A stretch of DNA of 64,000 bases from Acidobacteriaceae bacterium (GCA_003138515.1 PLGG01000021.1:49601-113600); one strand, 5' to 3'; counted from the first letter of the stretch, positions 34,176-43,237 are shown. Notes: generated by a model from the letters alone, not told the origin. A program made the numbers and translations.

Positions 34176-35672
34176 ATGATCAAGCGGATCGCTCAAGCGT
34201 CGGGCTTTGCCGCAATTCTCCTTCTGCCCAACTACATTGACATGACGAATTCCGCCGGCGATGAGCGCATGCGCGTCCCGGTGCCGCTTACAAAAATTGC
34301 GCTGGCTCAAATCACCGATCTAGCAATTGTGGCCTTTGTCTTCCTCACCTTGATGGCAATTCTTCGCAAACTTAAGTCGTGGCCAAAGTTGCGCTGGGTC
34401 TTGATGGCCGCCCTGCCTCCGTTCCTGTTGGTGCGCAATCTCAACGTGTTTCCATTCGAAGTTCCCAATGCAGCGGTACTCACCGCAAGCCTGCTGTGGA
34501 TCGCCTTACTCGCGTTTCTCATTCTGCTTGCACCCGCGATCGCAGCCAAACTTCGAAGAGCGGGCAGCGCCGTCCTAACCGGATTTGCTGTATTTGCATT
34601 GGTCATGACGTGGCAATTGGTTCGCGCGGCGGCTTGGCGCCCAGGTCCGCGTGCCTATGTGACGCCTATTCCAACGCAGCCCGCAAACAAGCCACGCCTC
34701 ATCTGGATTCTCTTCGACGAGCTATCCTACAAACCCACGTTTGAATCCCGCGACCCGTCACTCCATCTGCCAAATTTTGACCGCCTGCGCAGTGAGAGTA
34801 CGCTCTACACCGAAGTGACGCCGATCGCTTACTGGACCAATCAGGTAGTTCCGAGCCTGCTCCTGGGCCGCGTGGTCACTGACATCACCTATACCGCAGA
34901 CAACCGCTTCCTTGTGCGGACCGAGGACGCCCCGCATTGGCAGCCCTTCGATGTCAGTGCGTCCCTGATGGGCATGGCGAAGCAGCGCGGCGTGACAACT
35001 TCGATTGTTGGGTGGTATATCCCTTACTGCCCGGTCTTTGCAGGTATGGCGTCGGAGTGCTATTGGAGCAACGATAGTGTGCAGAACCGCGGGCCTACCT
35101 CGCTCGACGCCAGCTTTTCTGAGAATGTCTGGTTTCCGCTGCGCATTCTGGCCGAGCAATTCACAGTCCCAGGCAAGGCCTGGGCGGATACTGCGGCTTG
35201 GAAATCCGCGGGTCATATTTCAGCGGTTAAGGACGTGAGCCAGCATGCGCTGCAAACGCTCGCTTCGAGCCAAGCCGATCTCATCTACATCCATCTTCCT
35301 GCGCCGCACCCTCCAGAGTTTTGGGACCGGCACAAAGGCACGTTCGCGCCTGGAGGGTCGTATCTCGATTCGCTCGATTATTCCGACAGATTGTTGGGTC
35401 AGATACTCGATCGACTCGAGGCGCAGCCGCGCTGGGCAACAACAACCCTGATTGTTGAGGGAGACCACTCCTGGCGTACGCAGATGTGGCGCCCGCTGCC
35501 GGGCTGGAGCGCCGAAGATGAGCGCGTTTCGCACGGAGGGCAGTGGGATCCGAGACCGGTCCTGCTCATTCACGCGGCAGGTGAGCAACGCCCTGAAATT
35601 GTTAATAACCCAACTAGCCTGATGTTCGTGCATGATTTCGTTGCCGCGCAAATCCAATCCATCGCTCGATAG
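34176..35672 (+). CDS. Membrane sulfatase-like (alkaline phosphatase superfamily) protein
   Basis: A 498-residue protein. Four or five membrane helices occupy residues 1-150, after which a periplasmic catalytic domain starts (KPRLIWILFDELSYKP, with the metal-binding Asp-Glu). The nucleophile region is TPIAYWTNQVVPSLLLGR (a Thr instead of the Cys of true sulfatases), and further metal ligands are in LDYSDRLLGQIL and IVEGDHSW. This architecture is shared by phosphoethanolamine transferases and lipoteichoic-acid-synthase-like proteins, so a transferase of phosphoryl groups to surface glycans is as likely as a sulfatase. It lies in the polysaccharide region. Confidence 0.82.
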   Translation: MIKRIAQASGFAAILLLPNYIDMTNSAGDERMRVPVPLTKIALAQITDLAIVAFVFLTLMAILRKLKSWPKLRWVLMAALPPFLLVRNLNVFPFEVPNAAVLTASLLWIALLAFLILLAPAIAAKLRRAGSAVLTGFAVFALVMTWQLVRAAAWRPGPRAYVTPIPTQPANKPRLIWILFDELSYKPTFESRDPSLHLPNFDRLRSESTLYTEVTPIAYWTNQVVPSLLLGRVVTDITYTADNRFLVRTEDAPHWQPFDVSASLMGMAKQRGVTTSIVGWYIPYCPVFAGMASECYWSNDSVQNRGPTSLDASFSENVWFPLRILAEQFTVPGKAWADTAAWKSAGHISAVKDVSQHALQTLASSQADLIYIHLPAPHPPEFWDRHKGTFAPGGSYLDSLDYSDRLLGQILDRLEAQPRWATTTLIVEGDHSWRTQMWRPLPGWSAEDERVSHGGQWDPRPVLLIHAAGEQRPEIVNNPTSLMFVHDFVAAQIQSIAR

Positions 35673-35967
35673 CCTTTGCGCACCGTGGCGCAATTTCGCT
35701 TTTGCGTCCTGGAGGCGGATGTGTGCCATGGAGGCCGACGCACATGGGGTGCAGCCGGGGACCAGGCTACTGCCGGCGAAGTCCGGCGAGAAGGCGTCCG
35801 AGAAGCTTAGCTGGTGCGCCAATCGCTGGAGGATAGAGATGTTCCGCGAGGCCCTGAAGTCGGGCTGTAAAGTTGAACTTGCGAAGTTGGGGACTGCGGA
35901 GCGAGAGCGATCGGAAAGGAACCGGACCACCACCTTGTGAGGATCTTTAGAATTCAAGTAGCACCAA
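35673..35967. other. Gap between sulfatase-like gene and remnant
   Basis: About 295 bp. A plus-strand frame (35632-35940) runs through it but overlaps the end of the sulfatase-like gene and has no recognisable pattern. No hairpin or repeat was found. Confidence 0.35.
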
Positions 35968-36299
35968 ATGGGGAGATTCCTGTTGCGTACTCTGATTCGC
36001 AGTCGTCTGCGGTCTGTGCCGGTTCCGGTGTGGATGGCGCCGATCGCGTTGGTCCTTCGGTTGGCAGCGATTCCGTTCAACAGTTTTTCTTTGAGGATTT
36101 GATGGATGCCAACCAGATCCACGCCTGGGAGCAGGGGAGTGTAGCGCGTGCGTTGCTGGCCGGCCAGGGCTTCGGCAGCCCGTTCATTTCTACCCAGCCG
36201 TCGGCGATCATGCCACCGGTCTATCCGCTGATCGCGGCGCGGTTGTTCCACCCAGGGTTTGAACGCGATGCGGTGCCGATGCGCGGCTATTTGGATTGA
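35968..36299 (+). pseudogene. Frameshifted start of a PMT-type glycosyltransferase
   Basis: The ATG at 35968 opens a frame with a basic start and a membrane helix (PVWMAPIALVLRLAAIPFNS) that ends at a TGA near 36098. The next part, in another frame, reads SVARALLAGQGFGSPF and SAIMPPVYPLIAARLF, which matches ARALASGHGFSSPY and TAIMSPLYPWLLSLVF of the intact glycosyltransferase gene at 36287-37660 on the other strand. The copy is therefore cut off after about 110 residues and frameshifted. Confidence 0.75.
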
Positions 36300-37660
36300 A
36301 GTATGGAATTGCCCTCTACGCGCCCCGGCTGTCCAGCCTTCGCTCGTTTGAGGGCAAGGGCTCCCGCGACCGCAAGGACCACGATTGCCGGCTCGATGGG
36401 CTGCCGATAATCCATCAGCGGATAGGTTATATAGTAGGCCAGAGGGAAGACGCCGATGAGTACCAGATAGGGCAACGCGGCAGCCCTGTTCCTGCTCCAG
36501 AGACGGCGGGCGCCGCGCAGCATCAAGAGCGTAATGACGCTACAGTAAAATATATTCCCCGGGTCGTAAGGCTCACGTTGTAACTCGTCCCGGGATAAGC
36601 TCCAGAAACCGGTCCAGTAATAGATGAAGCGGCGCAGGGTCTTCTGTGCGATAAATAGCGGATGATCTTCTATGCTGTCGATGGCCAGAGCGTGCTTGTC
36701 ATTCAGATAGGCCTTTTCGCCCATGGAGAGGAATTTGTTCATCTCCGCCGGATTGCTGGCCGGATGCGGAGAAACCGGATTCAGGGAGGCATCCCCATAA
36801 TTGCCGGAGTAAAACTCAAGCCAGAAGTTGTCGCGCACCGGACAGATGACGCCGAGCGCGCGATAGTTACGGATGGTCCACGGGGTGAGCACGAGGAAGA
36901 ACGTGAGCATGGTGAGCGCGCCGTTCAGCACCCAGCGCTTGCCCGCTTTATGCGCCTGCCATAAAGCAAATCCGAGGAGGAACGGCAGCGTGGACATGAC
37001 GGAGGCGTTGGAGTGCGCGGTAAGTCCGTAGAGCGCGCCAAAGCCGATCCACGCCAGCGGTTTGGCGGACTGATGAATACGCTGAGCGATGCAGAAACAC
37101 GTGGTGAACAGCAGGCCGGTCAATGCATATTCCCAAACGCGGCCGGCAGAGAAGTAAATTGCAAAGGGATAAAGCGCCCACACCCAGGCGGCGATTTTGG
37201 CGGCGCGAGGACCGAGCGAGTACTTGGCGCTGAAGTAGACGGGAATGCAGGTCAGCGTTGAGAACAAGCTGTTGATGGAAAGAATGACGAACGCCGAGGT
37301 GAGGGAATAAACGCCAAAGAGGCGGAAAACAAGGGAGAGCAGCCAGGGATAAAGCGGGGACATGATTGCGGTGGGCCCGCTCCAGGGATAGTAGGGCGAG
37401 GAGAAGCCGTGTCCGCTGGCCAGCGCGCGCGCGATCCAGCCCATCTCCCAGCCGAAGCTCTCGTAGAATTTGTCGGCGTCGGGTAGCGACCGGTAGGTGA
37501 AGAAGACCACCACCATGCGAATGGCCAAAGCAGCCGCCATCGCAGGAAGAATCTGGCGGAGCCAACCAGCCTGACTCGGCGGCGGCCCGGAACTGTCTTC
37601 AGGACCGGAAATTGGTTTGTTCTTCACGTGTGAAATCAAGGTTGAATGCGATCGGTTCAC
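36287..37660 (-). CDS. PMT/ArnT-family (GT39/GT83-like) membrane glycosyltransferase
   Basis: A 457-residue multi-pass membrane protein with about 11 helices. The first periplasmic loop has the acidic motif (SLPDADKFYESFGWEMGWIARAL) expected for this class, followed by AIMSPLYPWL. A C-terminal soluble part (residues 295-360) precedes the last helices. Such proteins use polyprenyl-phosphate sugars to modify lipids, proteins or glycans at the periplasmic face. The GTG start at 37660 has no strong ribosome site; an internal start is possible. A broken homologue lies beside it on the other strand at 35968-36299. Confidence 0.82.
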   Translation of the reverse strand: MNRSHSTLISHVKNKPISGPEDSSGPPPSQAGWLRQILPAMAAALAIRMVVVFFTYRSLPDADKFYESFGWEMGWIARALASGHGFSSPYYPWSGPTAIMSPLYPWLLSLVFRLFGVYSLTSAFVILSINSLFSTLTCIPVYFSAKYSLGPRAAKIAAWVWALYPFAIYFSAGRVWEYALTGLLFTTCFCIAQRIHQSAKPLAWIGFGALYGLTAHSNASVMSTLPFLLGFALWQAHKAGKRWVLNGALTMLTFFLVLTPWTIRNYRALGVICPVRDNFWLEFYSGNYGDASLNPVSPHPASNPAEMNKFLSMGEKAYLNDKHALAIDSIEDHPLFIAQKTLRRFIYYWTGFWSLSRDELQREPYDPGNIFYCSVITLLMLRGARRLWSRNRAAALPYLVLIGVFPLAYYITYPLMDYRQPIEPAIVVLAVAGALALKRAKAGQPGRVEGNSILQSK

Positions 37661-37845
37661 TCAATTGTTTCATATGCAGACTATCGTTTGCGGTCGCCGG
37701 CGGCATCTTTAGAGAAACGGATTTCTCTGAGCGCGGGATCCGGCGCGAGGTGTGCGCTCCCCGATTGCGCCTTCGATCCCGCACAACTGCTGCGTAGCAA
37801 CGCGTAGTAGACTGAGCCTTGGTTTTTTCTAGGGGAGCCTGCTCG

Positions 37846-39342
37846 ATGCAGATTACGTTTGCCGCCTCGGAGTGCACGCCATTCGCCAAGACCGGCGGTC
37901 TGGCTGACGTAGTGGGCGCGCTGCCTCGTGAGCTGGTCAAACTCGGGCACAATGTCACGGTCTTTCTCCCGATTTATGCGCGCGTGCGGCGGCACATCGA
38001 GGGCGAGCCGCGTTACGCGATTCAATCGCTCACCATTCCCTTTCGCTCCTACAACCGCTTCGTCGGCGTGGTCGACGCCGGCCTCCGTGACGGGGTGCAG
38101 TATTACTTTATCGATTGTCCAGAACTCTTTGACCGCAAAGAACTTTATGGGCCAAGAGGCGCCGACTACACTGACAACGCCGAGCGCTTTGGCCTTTTCT
38201 GCCGCGCTGTCATCGAGGCTTCGAAACGGCTTGGCGTGCCGCACGTGTTTCACGTCCACGACTGGCAGGCCGCGCTCATTCCCGTCTACCTTCGTACGAC
38301 TTATCTCGCCGACCCTGATTTGCGCGGCGCTGCCTCGGTGCTGACTATTCACAACGCCGCGTACCAGGGCGCGTTTCCACCCAAAACCACCGAGGAACTG
38401 CTCCTTCCCTGGGAAGTTTTCACGATGGATAAATTGGAGCAGTACGACCACTTCAACTTCCTCAAAGGCGGGGTGGTGTTCTCTGACCTGCTGACAACAG
38501 TCAGCAAGAAGTACGCCGAGGAGATTCAGACCCCGGCGTTTGGCGAACAGCTCGACGGCATTCTTTTGAAGCGCGCAGCCGATCTGCACGGAATCCTGAA
38601 CGGCGTTGACTACGCGCTTTGGAACCCGGCCACGGACGGCAATCTTGCCGCGCACTACACGCCGGAAGATCTTGAAGGCAAGCGCGCCTGCCGCGCCGAT
38701 CTGCTGCATGCCTTCGGACTGGAGAACGTGCCGGAAGCGAGCCCGGTGATCGGAATCGTCTCGCGCTTCGCCAAACAGAAAGGCTTTGACATCCTGGCCG
38801 AGATCGCGGAGGAGATTGCCGAACGCGATGTTGCGGTGGTGGCCCTGGGAACCCACGACCCGTACTACGAGAATCTATTCCGCGGCTGGGCCTTTCGCCA
38901 TCCGGCTAACATTGCGGTGCAGATTCGTTACGACGAGGCGCTGGCGCACAAGATCGAGGCCGGCTCTGACATGTTTCTCATGCCGTCGCATTACGAGCCG
39001 TGCGGCCTGAACCAGATCTACTCGCTCAAGTATGGAACGGTGCCTATCGTGCGCGCCACCGGCGGCCTCGACGACACCATCGAAGAATGGGACGCGAAGA
39101 AGGGCACCGGCACGGGCTTCAAGTTCGAGGGGTTCGATTCCAAGGACCTGCTCGCCGAAATCGACCGCGCGATCGAAGCCTTTCGCGATAAGAAGAGCTG
39201 GACTGAGTTGATGCGCAACGGCATGACGCGCGACCACAGCTGGTCCGGGCCTGCCAAGGAGTACGTGCGCGTGTACGAGGAAGCAGCGCGCCGCAAGGTG
39301 GAAGAGCCTTTGAGAAATACAGCCATTGTCTCATCTTGCTGA
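37846..39342 (+). CDS. glgA: Glycogen synthase (ADP-glucose)
   Basis: Elongates alpha-1,4-glucan from ADP-glucose in the cytoplasm. Family GT5 signatures are the N-terminal KTGGL motif (Lys15), the HDWQA segment and the C-terminal PSHYEPCGLNQIYSLKYGTVP followed by RATGGL. The ATG at 37846 has a GGGGAG site eight bases upstream; the frame opens at 37819. The 498-residue length is slightly long by comparison with E. coli GlgA (477). glgB and glgC are not in the window. The stop codon overlaps the promoter of the toxin-antitoxin operon that follows. Confidence 0.95.
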   Translation: MQITFAASECTPFAKTGGLADVVGALPRELVKLGHNVTVFLPIYARVRRHIEGEPRYAIQSLTIPFRSYNRFVGVVDAGLRDGVQYYFIDCPELFDRKELYGPRGADYTDNAERFGLFCRAVIEASKRLGVPHVFHVHDWQAALIPVYLRTTYLADPDLRGAASVLTIHNAAYQGAFPPKTTEELLLPWEVFTMDKLEQYDHFNFLKGGVVFSDLLTTVSKKYAEEIQTPAFGEQLDGILLKRAADLHGILNGVDYALWNPATDGNLAAHYTPEDLEGKRACRADLLHAFGLENVPEASPVIGIVSRFAKQKGFDILAEIAEEIAERDVAVVALGTHDPYYENLFRGWAFRHPANIAVQIRYDEALAHKIEAGSDMFLMPSHYEPCGLNQIYSLKYGTVPIVRATGGLDDTIEEWDAKKGTGTGFKFEGFDSKDLLAEIDRAIEAFRDKKSWTELMRNGMTRDHSWSGPAKEYVRVYEEAARRKVEEPLRNTAIVSSC

Positions 39343-39374
39343 CAAATTGACTCATATAGTGTATATTTTCTCAA
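39339..39374 (+). promoter_or_regulatory. Promoter of the DUF7669-like/PIN operon
   Basis: CTGACA (39339-39344), a 17-bp spacer and TATATT (39362-39367) form a near-consensus sigma-70-type promoter. The palindrome ATATA-GTG-TATAT overlaps the -10 box, and TTTGAGAAAT upstream pairs with ATTTTCTCAA downstream. Such inverted repeats over the promoter suit autoregulation by the antitoxin. A ribosome site, GGGAGG, precedes the ATG at 39388. Confidence 0.7.
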
Positions 39375-39387
39375 TAGGGAGGTCCAA

Positions 39388-39954
39388 ATGCCATCTCTAT
39401 TGGAAGAAATCGACGTAGGCTGCGCAGCAGAGGTCTTTTTGGCAACGGCACTTCTTCACCGGGAACAGCCACAGCGCACTGACTTTACAATCCAGGAGAT
39501 TGTGGACCGCGCAGCGCGGGAGAACGTAGCTGGGAGACTGCGTTCCGGCGTTAATGTCCACGCCTCGCAGCACTGCGTGGCGAATCGGGCGCCAAATCCG
39601 GCAAAGCACCGGATGCTGTTTGCGACAGGAAAGCACACGAGGCGACTCTTGTTAGCTGGTGACGAGGTGCATCCGGACCGGACCGGCAAGATTTTTCCGG
39701 ATGGGGGCGAGGTTCCGGAGAAGTATTTACCACTCTTAAATTGGGCGAAGAAAAGATATGAGGAAGGCGGTTCCAGGACGATTCCGCAACCAGGGACGAA
39801 AGATTTGGAGCAGCAAAACGCAACTCAACAAGCGCCGGAGACACCGCATCGATGGCTGGAATCGCTGCTGGAGATGGAGGGGTTGGGAAAGGAGTACTGG
39901 AAGGATGTGGATCCCGACGAATATGTACGCAAGTTGCGCGAGGGTTGGGAGTGA
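39388..39954 (+). CDS. Antitoxin-like protein with a DUF7669-type domain
   Basis: A 188-residue protein. Residues 10-125 contain a compact winged-helix-like domain (ATALLHREQPQRTDFTIQEIVDRA, then SGVNVHASQHCVAN and KHRMLFATGKHTRRLLLAGD), a pattern I associate with DUF7669. A Gln/Pro linker leads to a C-terminal tail, LEMEGLGKEYWKDVDPDEYVRKLREGW, of the kind that plugs a PIN-domain toxin. It overlaps the PIN gene as GTGA. DNA-binding domain plus tail upstream of a PIN protein makes it the likely antitoxin, but the DNA-binding domain is unlike those of common VapB proteins. Strong ribosome site (GGGAGG). Confidence 0.7.
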   Translation: MPSLLEEIDVGCAAEVFLATALLHREQPQRTDFTIQEIVDRAARENVAGRLRSGVNVHASQHCVANRAPNPAKHRMLFATGKHTRRLLLAGDEVHPDRTGKIFPDGGEVPEKYLPLLNWAKKRYEEGGSRTIPQPGTKDLEQQNATQQAPETPHRWLESLLEMEGLGKEYWKDVDPDEYVRKLREGWE

Positions 39955-40376
39955 GCCGCATTTTTCTCGACACCAATTTCTTTATCTACCTGTACGAAGG
40001 CCAAGGCCAACAGGCGGCGAGGGCGCGCTATCTGAGCCGCGCTTTCATCGGGCGCAGAGATGAGATTCTTACCTCGGTCATGACCCTCGGAGAAGTACTT
40101 GTTGCGCCCCTGAGCAAGGGGGACTTCGCCCTCGCGCAGCGATACCGGCAGCTTTTCAGGGGCCAGGGAATCACCGTGTTGTCTTTTGTCGAGCAAGCCG
40201 CTGAGGCATTCGCTCGGATTCGCATTGGAGGGGCTGTCAAGCCGCCGGACGCGATTCAACTCGCAACTGCTGGGACCGTGGGTTGCGATCTCTTCCTGAC
40301 AAATGACGATCGGCTTCAGGGAATCACTGTTCCAGGGATACACTTCATTACCTCGTTTGAAAAAGCACCCATCTGA
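39951..40376 (+). CDS. PIN-domain ribonuclease (VapC-like toxin)
   Basis: A 141-residue PIN protein starting at a GTG that overlaps the previous stop codon by four bases. The acidic site is visible: Asp7 (FLDTNFFIYL), a Glu in TLGEVLVAP, an Asp in KPPDAIQLATA and an Asp in LFLTNDDRL. PIN proteins of this kind cut tRNA, rRNA or mRNA and are held by their antitoxin partner. The frame can be read from 39852, but that part only overlaps the antitoxin. The coupling to its partner supports a type II toxin-antitoxin pair. Confidence 0.9.
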   Translation: MSRIFLDTNFFIYLYEGQGQQAARARYLSRAFIGRRDEILTSVMTLGEVLVAPLSKGDFALAQRYRQLFRGQGITVLSFVEQAAEAFARIRIGGAVKPPDAIQLATAGTVGCDLFLTNDDRLQGITVPGIHFITSFEKAPI

Positions 40377-40444
40377 ACATTCGGTGCAGGCCTCTCTGCT
40401 AACCTGTGGACTCTTGCAAGATAAACTTTACCTGGAGGTTGGTG

Positions 40445-41041
40445 ATGCACATTCGGTGGATGGCAATTTGTTGTTTGTTGGGGCTGGGTTCGATGGTGGC
40501 GGCGGCGCATGCGGGTGTCGCTGCGAGCGGGCCGGCGGCCGGGACGATTGCCGCCCCTGCGGATGCCCTCGATTCGCAATTGAGCATCATTGAATTCGAG
40601 ATGATGGGCGCGGTGAAGGCCATGCCGGCCGACAAGTTCGACTTCGCTCCCAGCCAGGCGATCTTTGTGCCGGGCCAGAAGACAGAGTTCGCGACGGTGA
40701 GGACGTTTGCACAGCAGGCAACGCACGTGGCGCAGGCCAACTACTTTTTCTATAGCTCCGTCAGCGGACTGAAGCCGGATGTGGATCCGGAGGGGCTGCC
40801 GAAGCTAACCAAGAAAGACGACGTTGTGGCCGCGCTGGCAGGCTCGTTTGCCTTTGCGCACAAGGCCATCGCCACGCTGACGCCGGCCAACGCGTTTGAG
40901 GTGGTCAAATTGCCGGAGCCTGGCATGTGGACGCGCGGAACGCTTGCGGCGTTCGGTGTTGCACACGCGTTCGACCACTACGGCCAGATGGTGGAGTATC
41001 TGCGGATGAACGGGATTGTGCCGCCGGCCAGCGCGAGATAG
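40445..41041 (+). CDS. Secreted DinB-like protein
   Basis: A 198-residue protein from the ATG at 40445, with a GGAGG site. The signal peptide (MHIRWMAICCLLGLGSMVAAAHA) shows it is exported, unusual for the DinB/YfiT four-helix fold seen in the mature part: LDSQLSIIEFEMMGAVKAMPADKFDF (described by its ...AMPxxKxxFxP pattern), FAQQATHVAQANYFF and VAHAFDHYGQMVEYLR, where the His residues sit at the positions of a metal site. The role is unknown. It is directly followed by a second protein of the same fold, so they probably form an operon. Confidence 0.8.
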   Translation: MHIRWMAICCLLGLGSMVAAAHAGVAASGPAAGTIAAPADALDSQLSIIEFEMMGAVKAMPADKFDFAPSQAIFVPGQKTEFATVRTFAQQATHVAQANYFFYSSVSGLKPDVDPEGLPKLTKKDDVVAALAGSFAFAHKAIATLTPANAFEVVKLPEPGMWTRGTLAAFGVAHAFDHYGQMVEYLRMNGIVPPASAR

Positions 41042-41047
41042 CTGCAA

Positions 41048-41509
41048 GTGTTGAAGACGCTGGCCAACGCGCTCGACACAGCAGAAATCGCGCGGCGCAT
41101 CGAATCGATCGGTCCCACAAGCCGACGCCGATGGGGAAAGATGACTGTTGGCCAGATGATCTGCCATTTGAGCGATGCGTTTCGCGTGGTGCTTGGCGAT
41201 AAGGCTGCGATGCCAGTCAAGAATCATTACAATGGGCCGCTCATGAGGTGGTTGGCTTTGTGGCTTCCGCTGCCGTGGCCGCGCGGCGTCCCCACCGTGC
41301 CGGAGTGCGATGGCAACATTGGAGGAACTCCACCGGCGGAGCTTGAGCGCGACAAGCGCGAGCTTCTCGCATTGCTGCAGCGGTTCCGAGCGCAGCCCAA
41401 CGAAGTTGTGCAGCACTCGCATCCGTTTCTTGGACAAATGACCGAGAAGGAATGGATGCGATGGGGGTATCTGCACGCGGACCATCATCTGCGCCAGTTC
41501 AGCTCTTAA
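41048..41509 (+). CDS. DinB-superfamily protein (DUF1569-like)
   Basis: A 153-residue cytoplasmic protein starting at a GTG six bases after the previous stop codon. It shows the DUF1569 pattern: the start MLKTLANALD, the WGKMTVGQMICHLSDAFRVVLGD segment (metal-binding His) and the closing WGYLHADHHLRQFS with three His. Proteins of the four-helix DinB fold may bind thiol cofactors or metals, but no reaction is known. Its stop codon overlaps the end of the convergent glycosyltransferase gene. Confidence 0.82.
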   Translation: MLKTLANALDTAEIARRIESIGPTSRRRWGKMTVGQMICHLSDAFRVVLGDKAAMPVKNHYNGPLMRWLALWLPLPWPRGVPTVPECDGNIGGTPPAELERDKRELLALLQRFRAQPNEVVQHSHPFLGQMTEKEWMRWGYLHADHHLRQFSS

Positions 41510-42771
41510 GCACGAACGCACATCCGAATCTTCAACACATCCTCGACAATGTCCGCGGCCTGCTCGAGCCCGTCGATCTCGGACATGGCGGCCTGTATTT
41601 TGCGCGCCGCGCGTCGATAGGATTCATCCTCGAGGACTGCTCGCACGGCGGAGCGCAGGCGTTTTGCGTTTGCTTTGCGCGGCGGCACCACGACGCCTGC
41701 TGCGTGCGCTCGGACGCGCGCTGCAACTCCCGGCTGGTCGTTGCCCAATGGGATACACACCAGCGGCACGCCCTCGGCAAGGGACTCCAGAACGGTATTC
41801 ACTCCGGCGTGCGTAATCACCACCGAGGCTCGCTTGACGATCTCCAACTGCGGAGCGAATCGCACCACCAGCGGATCGCCGCTGAGAGCGCCCAGCCGAG
41901 CCGGCTCGAGGCCGCCGCCCAGCGAGATCACCAGTTGGACATTCAGTCCCGCGCATGCGTCGGCGATTTTGCGGAAGATCTCCCGCGACCGATTCTGCAG
42001 CGTGCCGAGAGATGCGAACACAAGTGGGCGGCCATCCAGCCGGTCCCATGGAAAGTCCACAGCGGGCCGCTGCCGAGCGTCAACAAACGGCCCCGTGTAA
42101 TAGAGGTGCGGAGGCAGAGGTTCGATGTCAAACTCAAACGCCCGCGGCAACTGCGTGATCTGCGCGAGCTTCGATAGTCCGTCTTCCGGAACCCCCACCT
42201 TCAGTCCCCACGCCGCGCGGTATTCGTTGACTCCGTCAAAGATTGGCGCCGCTACGCGAGTGAGGACGCGAATGGCAATCTCATTGCGCAGGCGGGCCCA
42301 CCATTTCTGGCTTCCCGACCAGCCGAAGTAAAACGGTGGATACCGATTGTCATTCACCAACGGCGGAATGAGCGCGAGCGACACGAAGGGCAGACCAAGA
42401 TATTCCGCGACGTTGTTGGCCATTTCGGTTTCATCGATTAACAAGGCGTCCACGTTAACGCTGCGAACCGCCTCAGGTCCGTCGCGAAGCACCATTCGTG
42501 CGGTGTTGCTGATCCGATCCATCGTGAAGCGGAGGACCTCGAGAGCCGTCATCTCGCCCAATTGATGGTCAAGTTTTCCGAGCGTTCCCGGAGGGTAGTC
42601 GCTCTGGCCAATCAGGCAGAAATCGATTCCTGCAGCCTTTACGCGGGACTCCACATCGGCCACTCCGAAGATCACAACCGAGTGCCCGCGCTCCTGCAGG
42701 CGGCGAGCCAGCGCGGCCAATGGGTTCAGATGCCCCGTCCCCGGAAAACAAAATGCGCCAAGCCTTGCCAT
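41506..42771 (-). CDS. MGT-family (GT1) glycosyltransferase
   Basis: A 421-residue GT-B enzyme with the GT1 layout. The acceptor domain begins ARLGAFCFPGTGHLNPLAALARRL with the catalytic His14. The donor domain holds DGRPLVFASLGTL, VVRFAPQLEIVKRASVVITHAG, NTVLESLAEGVPLVCIPLGNDQPG, the usual nucleotide-sugar-binding signature. Related proteins glucosylate carotenoids (CrtX), macrolides and sterols. Acceptor unknown. It is convergent with the DinB-fold genes and alone on its strand apart from the small regulator gene upstream. Confidence 0.88.
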   Translation of the reverse strand: MARLGAFCFPGTGHLNPLAALARRLQERGHSVVIFGVADVESRVKAAGIDFCLIGQSDYPPGTLGKLDHQLGEMTALEVLRFTMDRISNTARMVLRDGPEAVRSVNVDALLIDETEMANNVAEYLGLPFVSLALIPPLVNDNRYPPFYFGWSGSQKWWARLRNEIAIRVLTRVAAPIFDGVNEYRAAWGLKVGVPEDGLSKLAQITQLPRAFEFDIEPLPPHLYYTGPFVDARQRPAVDFPWDRLDGRPLVFASLGTLQNRSREIFRKIADACAGLNVQLVISLGGGLEPARLGALSGDPLVVRFAPQLEIVKRASVVITHAGVNTVLESLAEGVPLVCIPLGNDQPGVAARVRAHAAGVVVPPRKANAKRLRSAVRAVLEDESYRRAARKIQAAMSEIDGLEQAADIVEDVLKIRMCVRA

Positions 42772-42887
42772 GCATCACCATGCTAATCGAATCAAGCGGG
42801 GTTGAATTAATGCAATTCGTTTCGGGTCGCGAAGCTCACGACTTCCCCAGAGTTCGGGGTCTGGCCGGATTGAACAGCGGGCGGCAT

Positions 42888-43202
42888 CTAGCGAGCGGCT
42901 GCGCGGTTCAGCGTTTCACGGGCGAAACTGATGCGCAGGCGGGTTTTGGTGGCCTTTGCGAAACGCTCGAGCGTGCGGGTCGAAGGCAGGACCTTGCCGC
43001 TTTCGAGGCGCGCGATTACGGCCTGAGTGGTCCCCATCGCTTTTGCGACCTGCCGCTGGGTCATATCGGCGTCGGCTCGAGCCTTGATCATGGCGGAGGC
43101 GAGAGCGAATTCCGCTTCCAGCGCGTTGTAGGCTGCAACGTACTTCGGATCCTTCTTCCACTTCTTGAACGAGTTTTCCACGGGGATGAATTTCGTCTTC
43201 AT
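42888..43202 (-). CDS. XRE-family helix-turn-helix protein (HigA-like)
   Basis: A 104-residue protein with a HigA-like shape: an N-terminal helical arm (KKWKKDPKYVAAYNALEAEFALASAMI) and an XRE helix-turn-helix (MTQRQVAKAMGTTQAVIARLESGK, then RTLERFAKATKTRLRISF). In HigBA modules the toxin gene precedes or follows; here no RelE-type frame lies within the short flanks, so it is an orphan. It may regulate neighbours or be the remains of a module. Confidence 0.82.
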   Translation of the reverse strand: MKTKFIPVENSFKKWKKDPKYVAAYNALEAEFALASAMIKARADADMTQRQVAKAMGTTQAVIARLESGKVLPSTRTLERFAKATKTRLRISFARETLNRAAAR

Positions 43203-43237
43203 TGAACGTCCTTCGCCTTCTTCAGTGCCGACTGGCT

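Noticed and set aside
35220..36251. A long minus-strand frame with a Pro/Arg/Ala-rich product
   Set aside because: It lies opposite the sulfatase-like gene end and the glycosyltransferase remnant, both recognisable; no family pattern in the frame.
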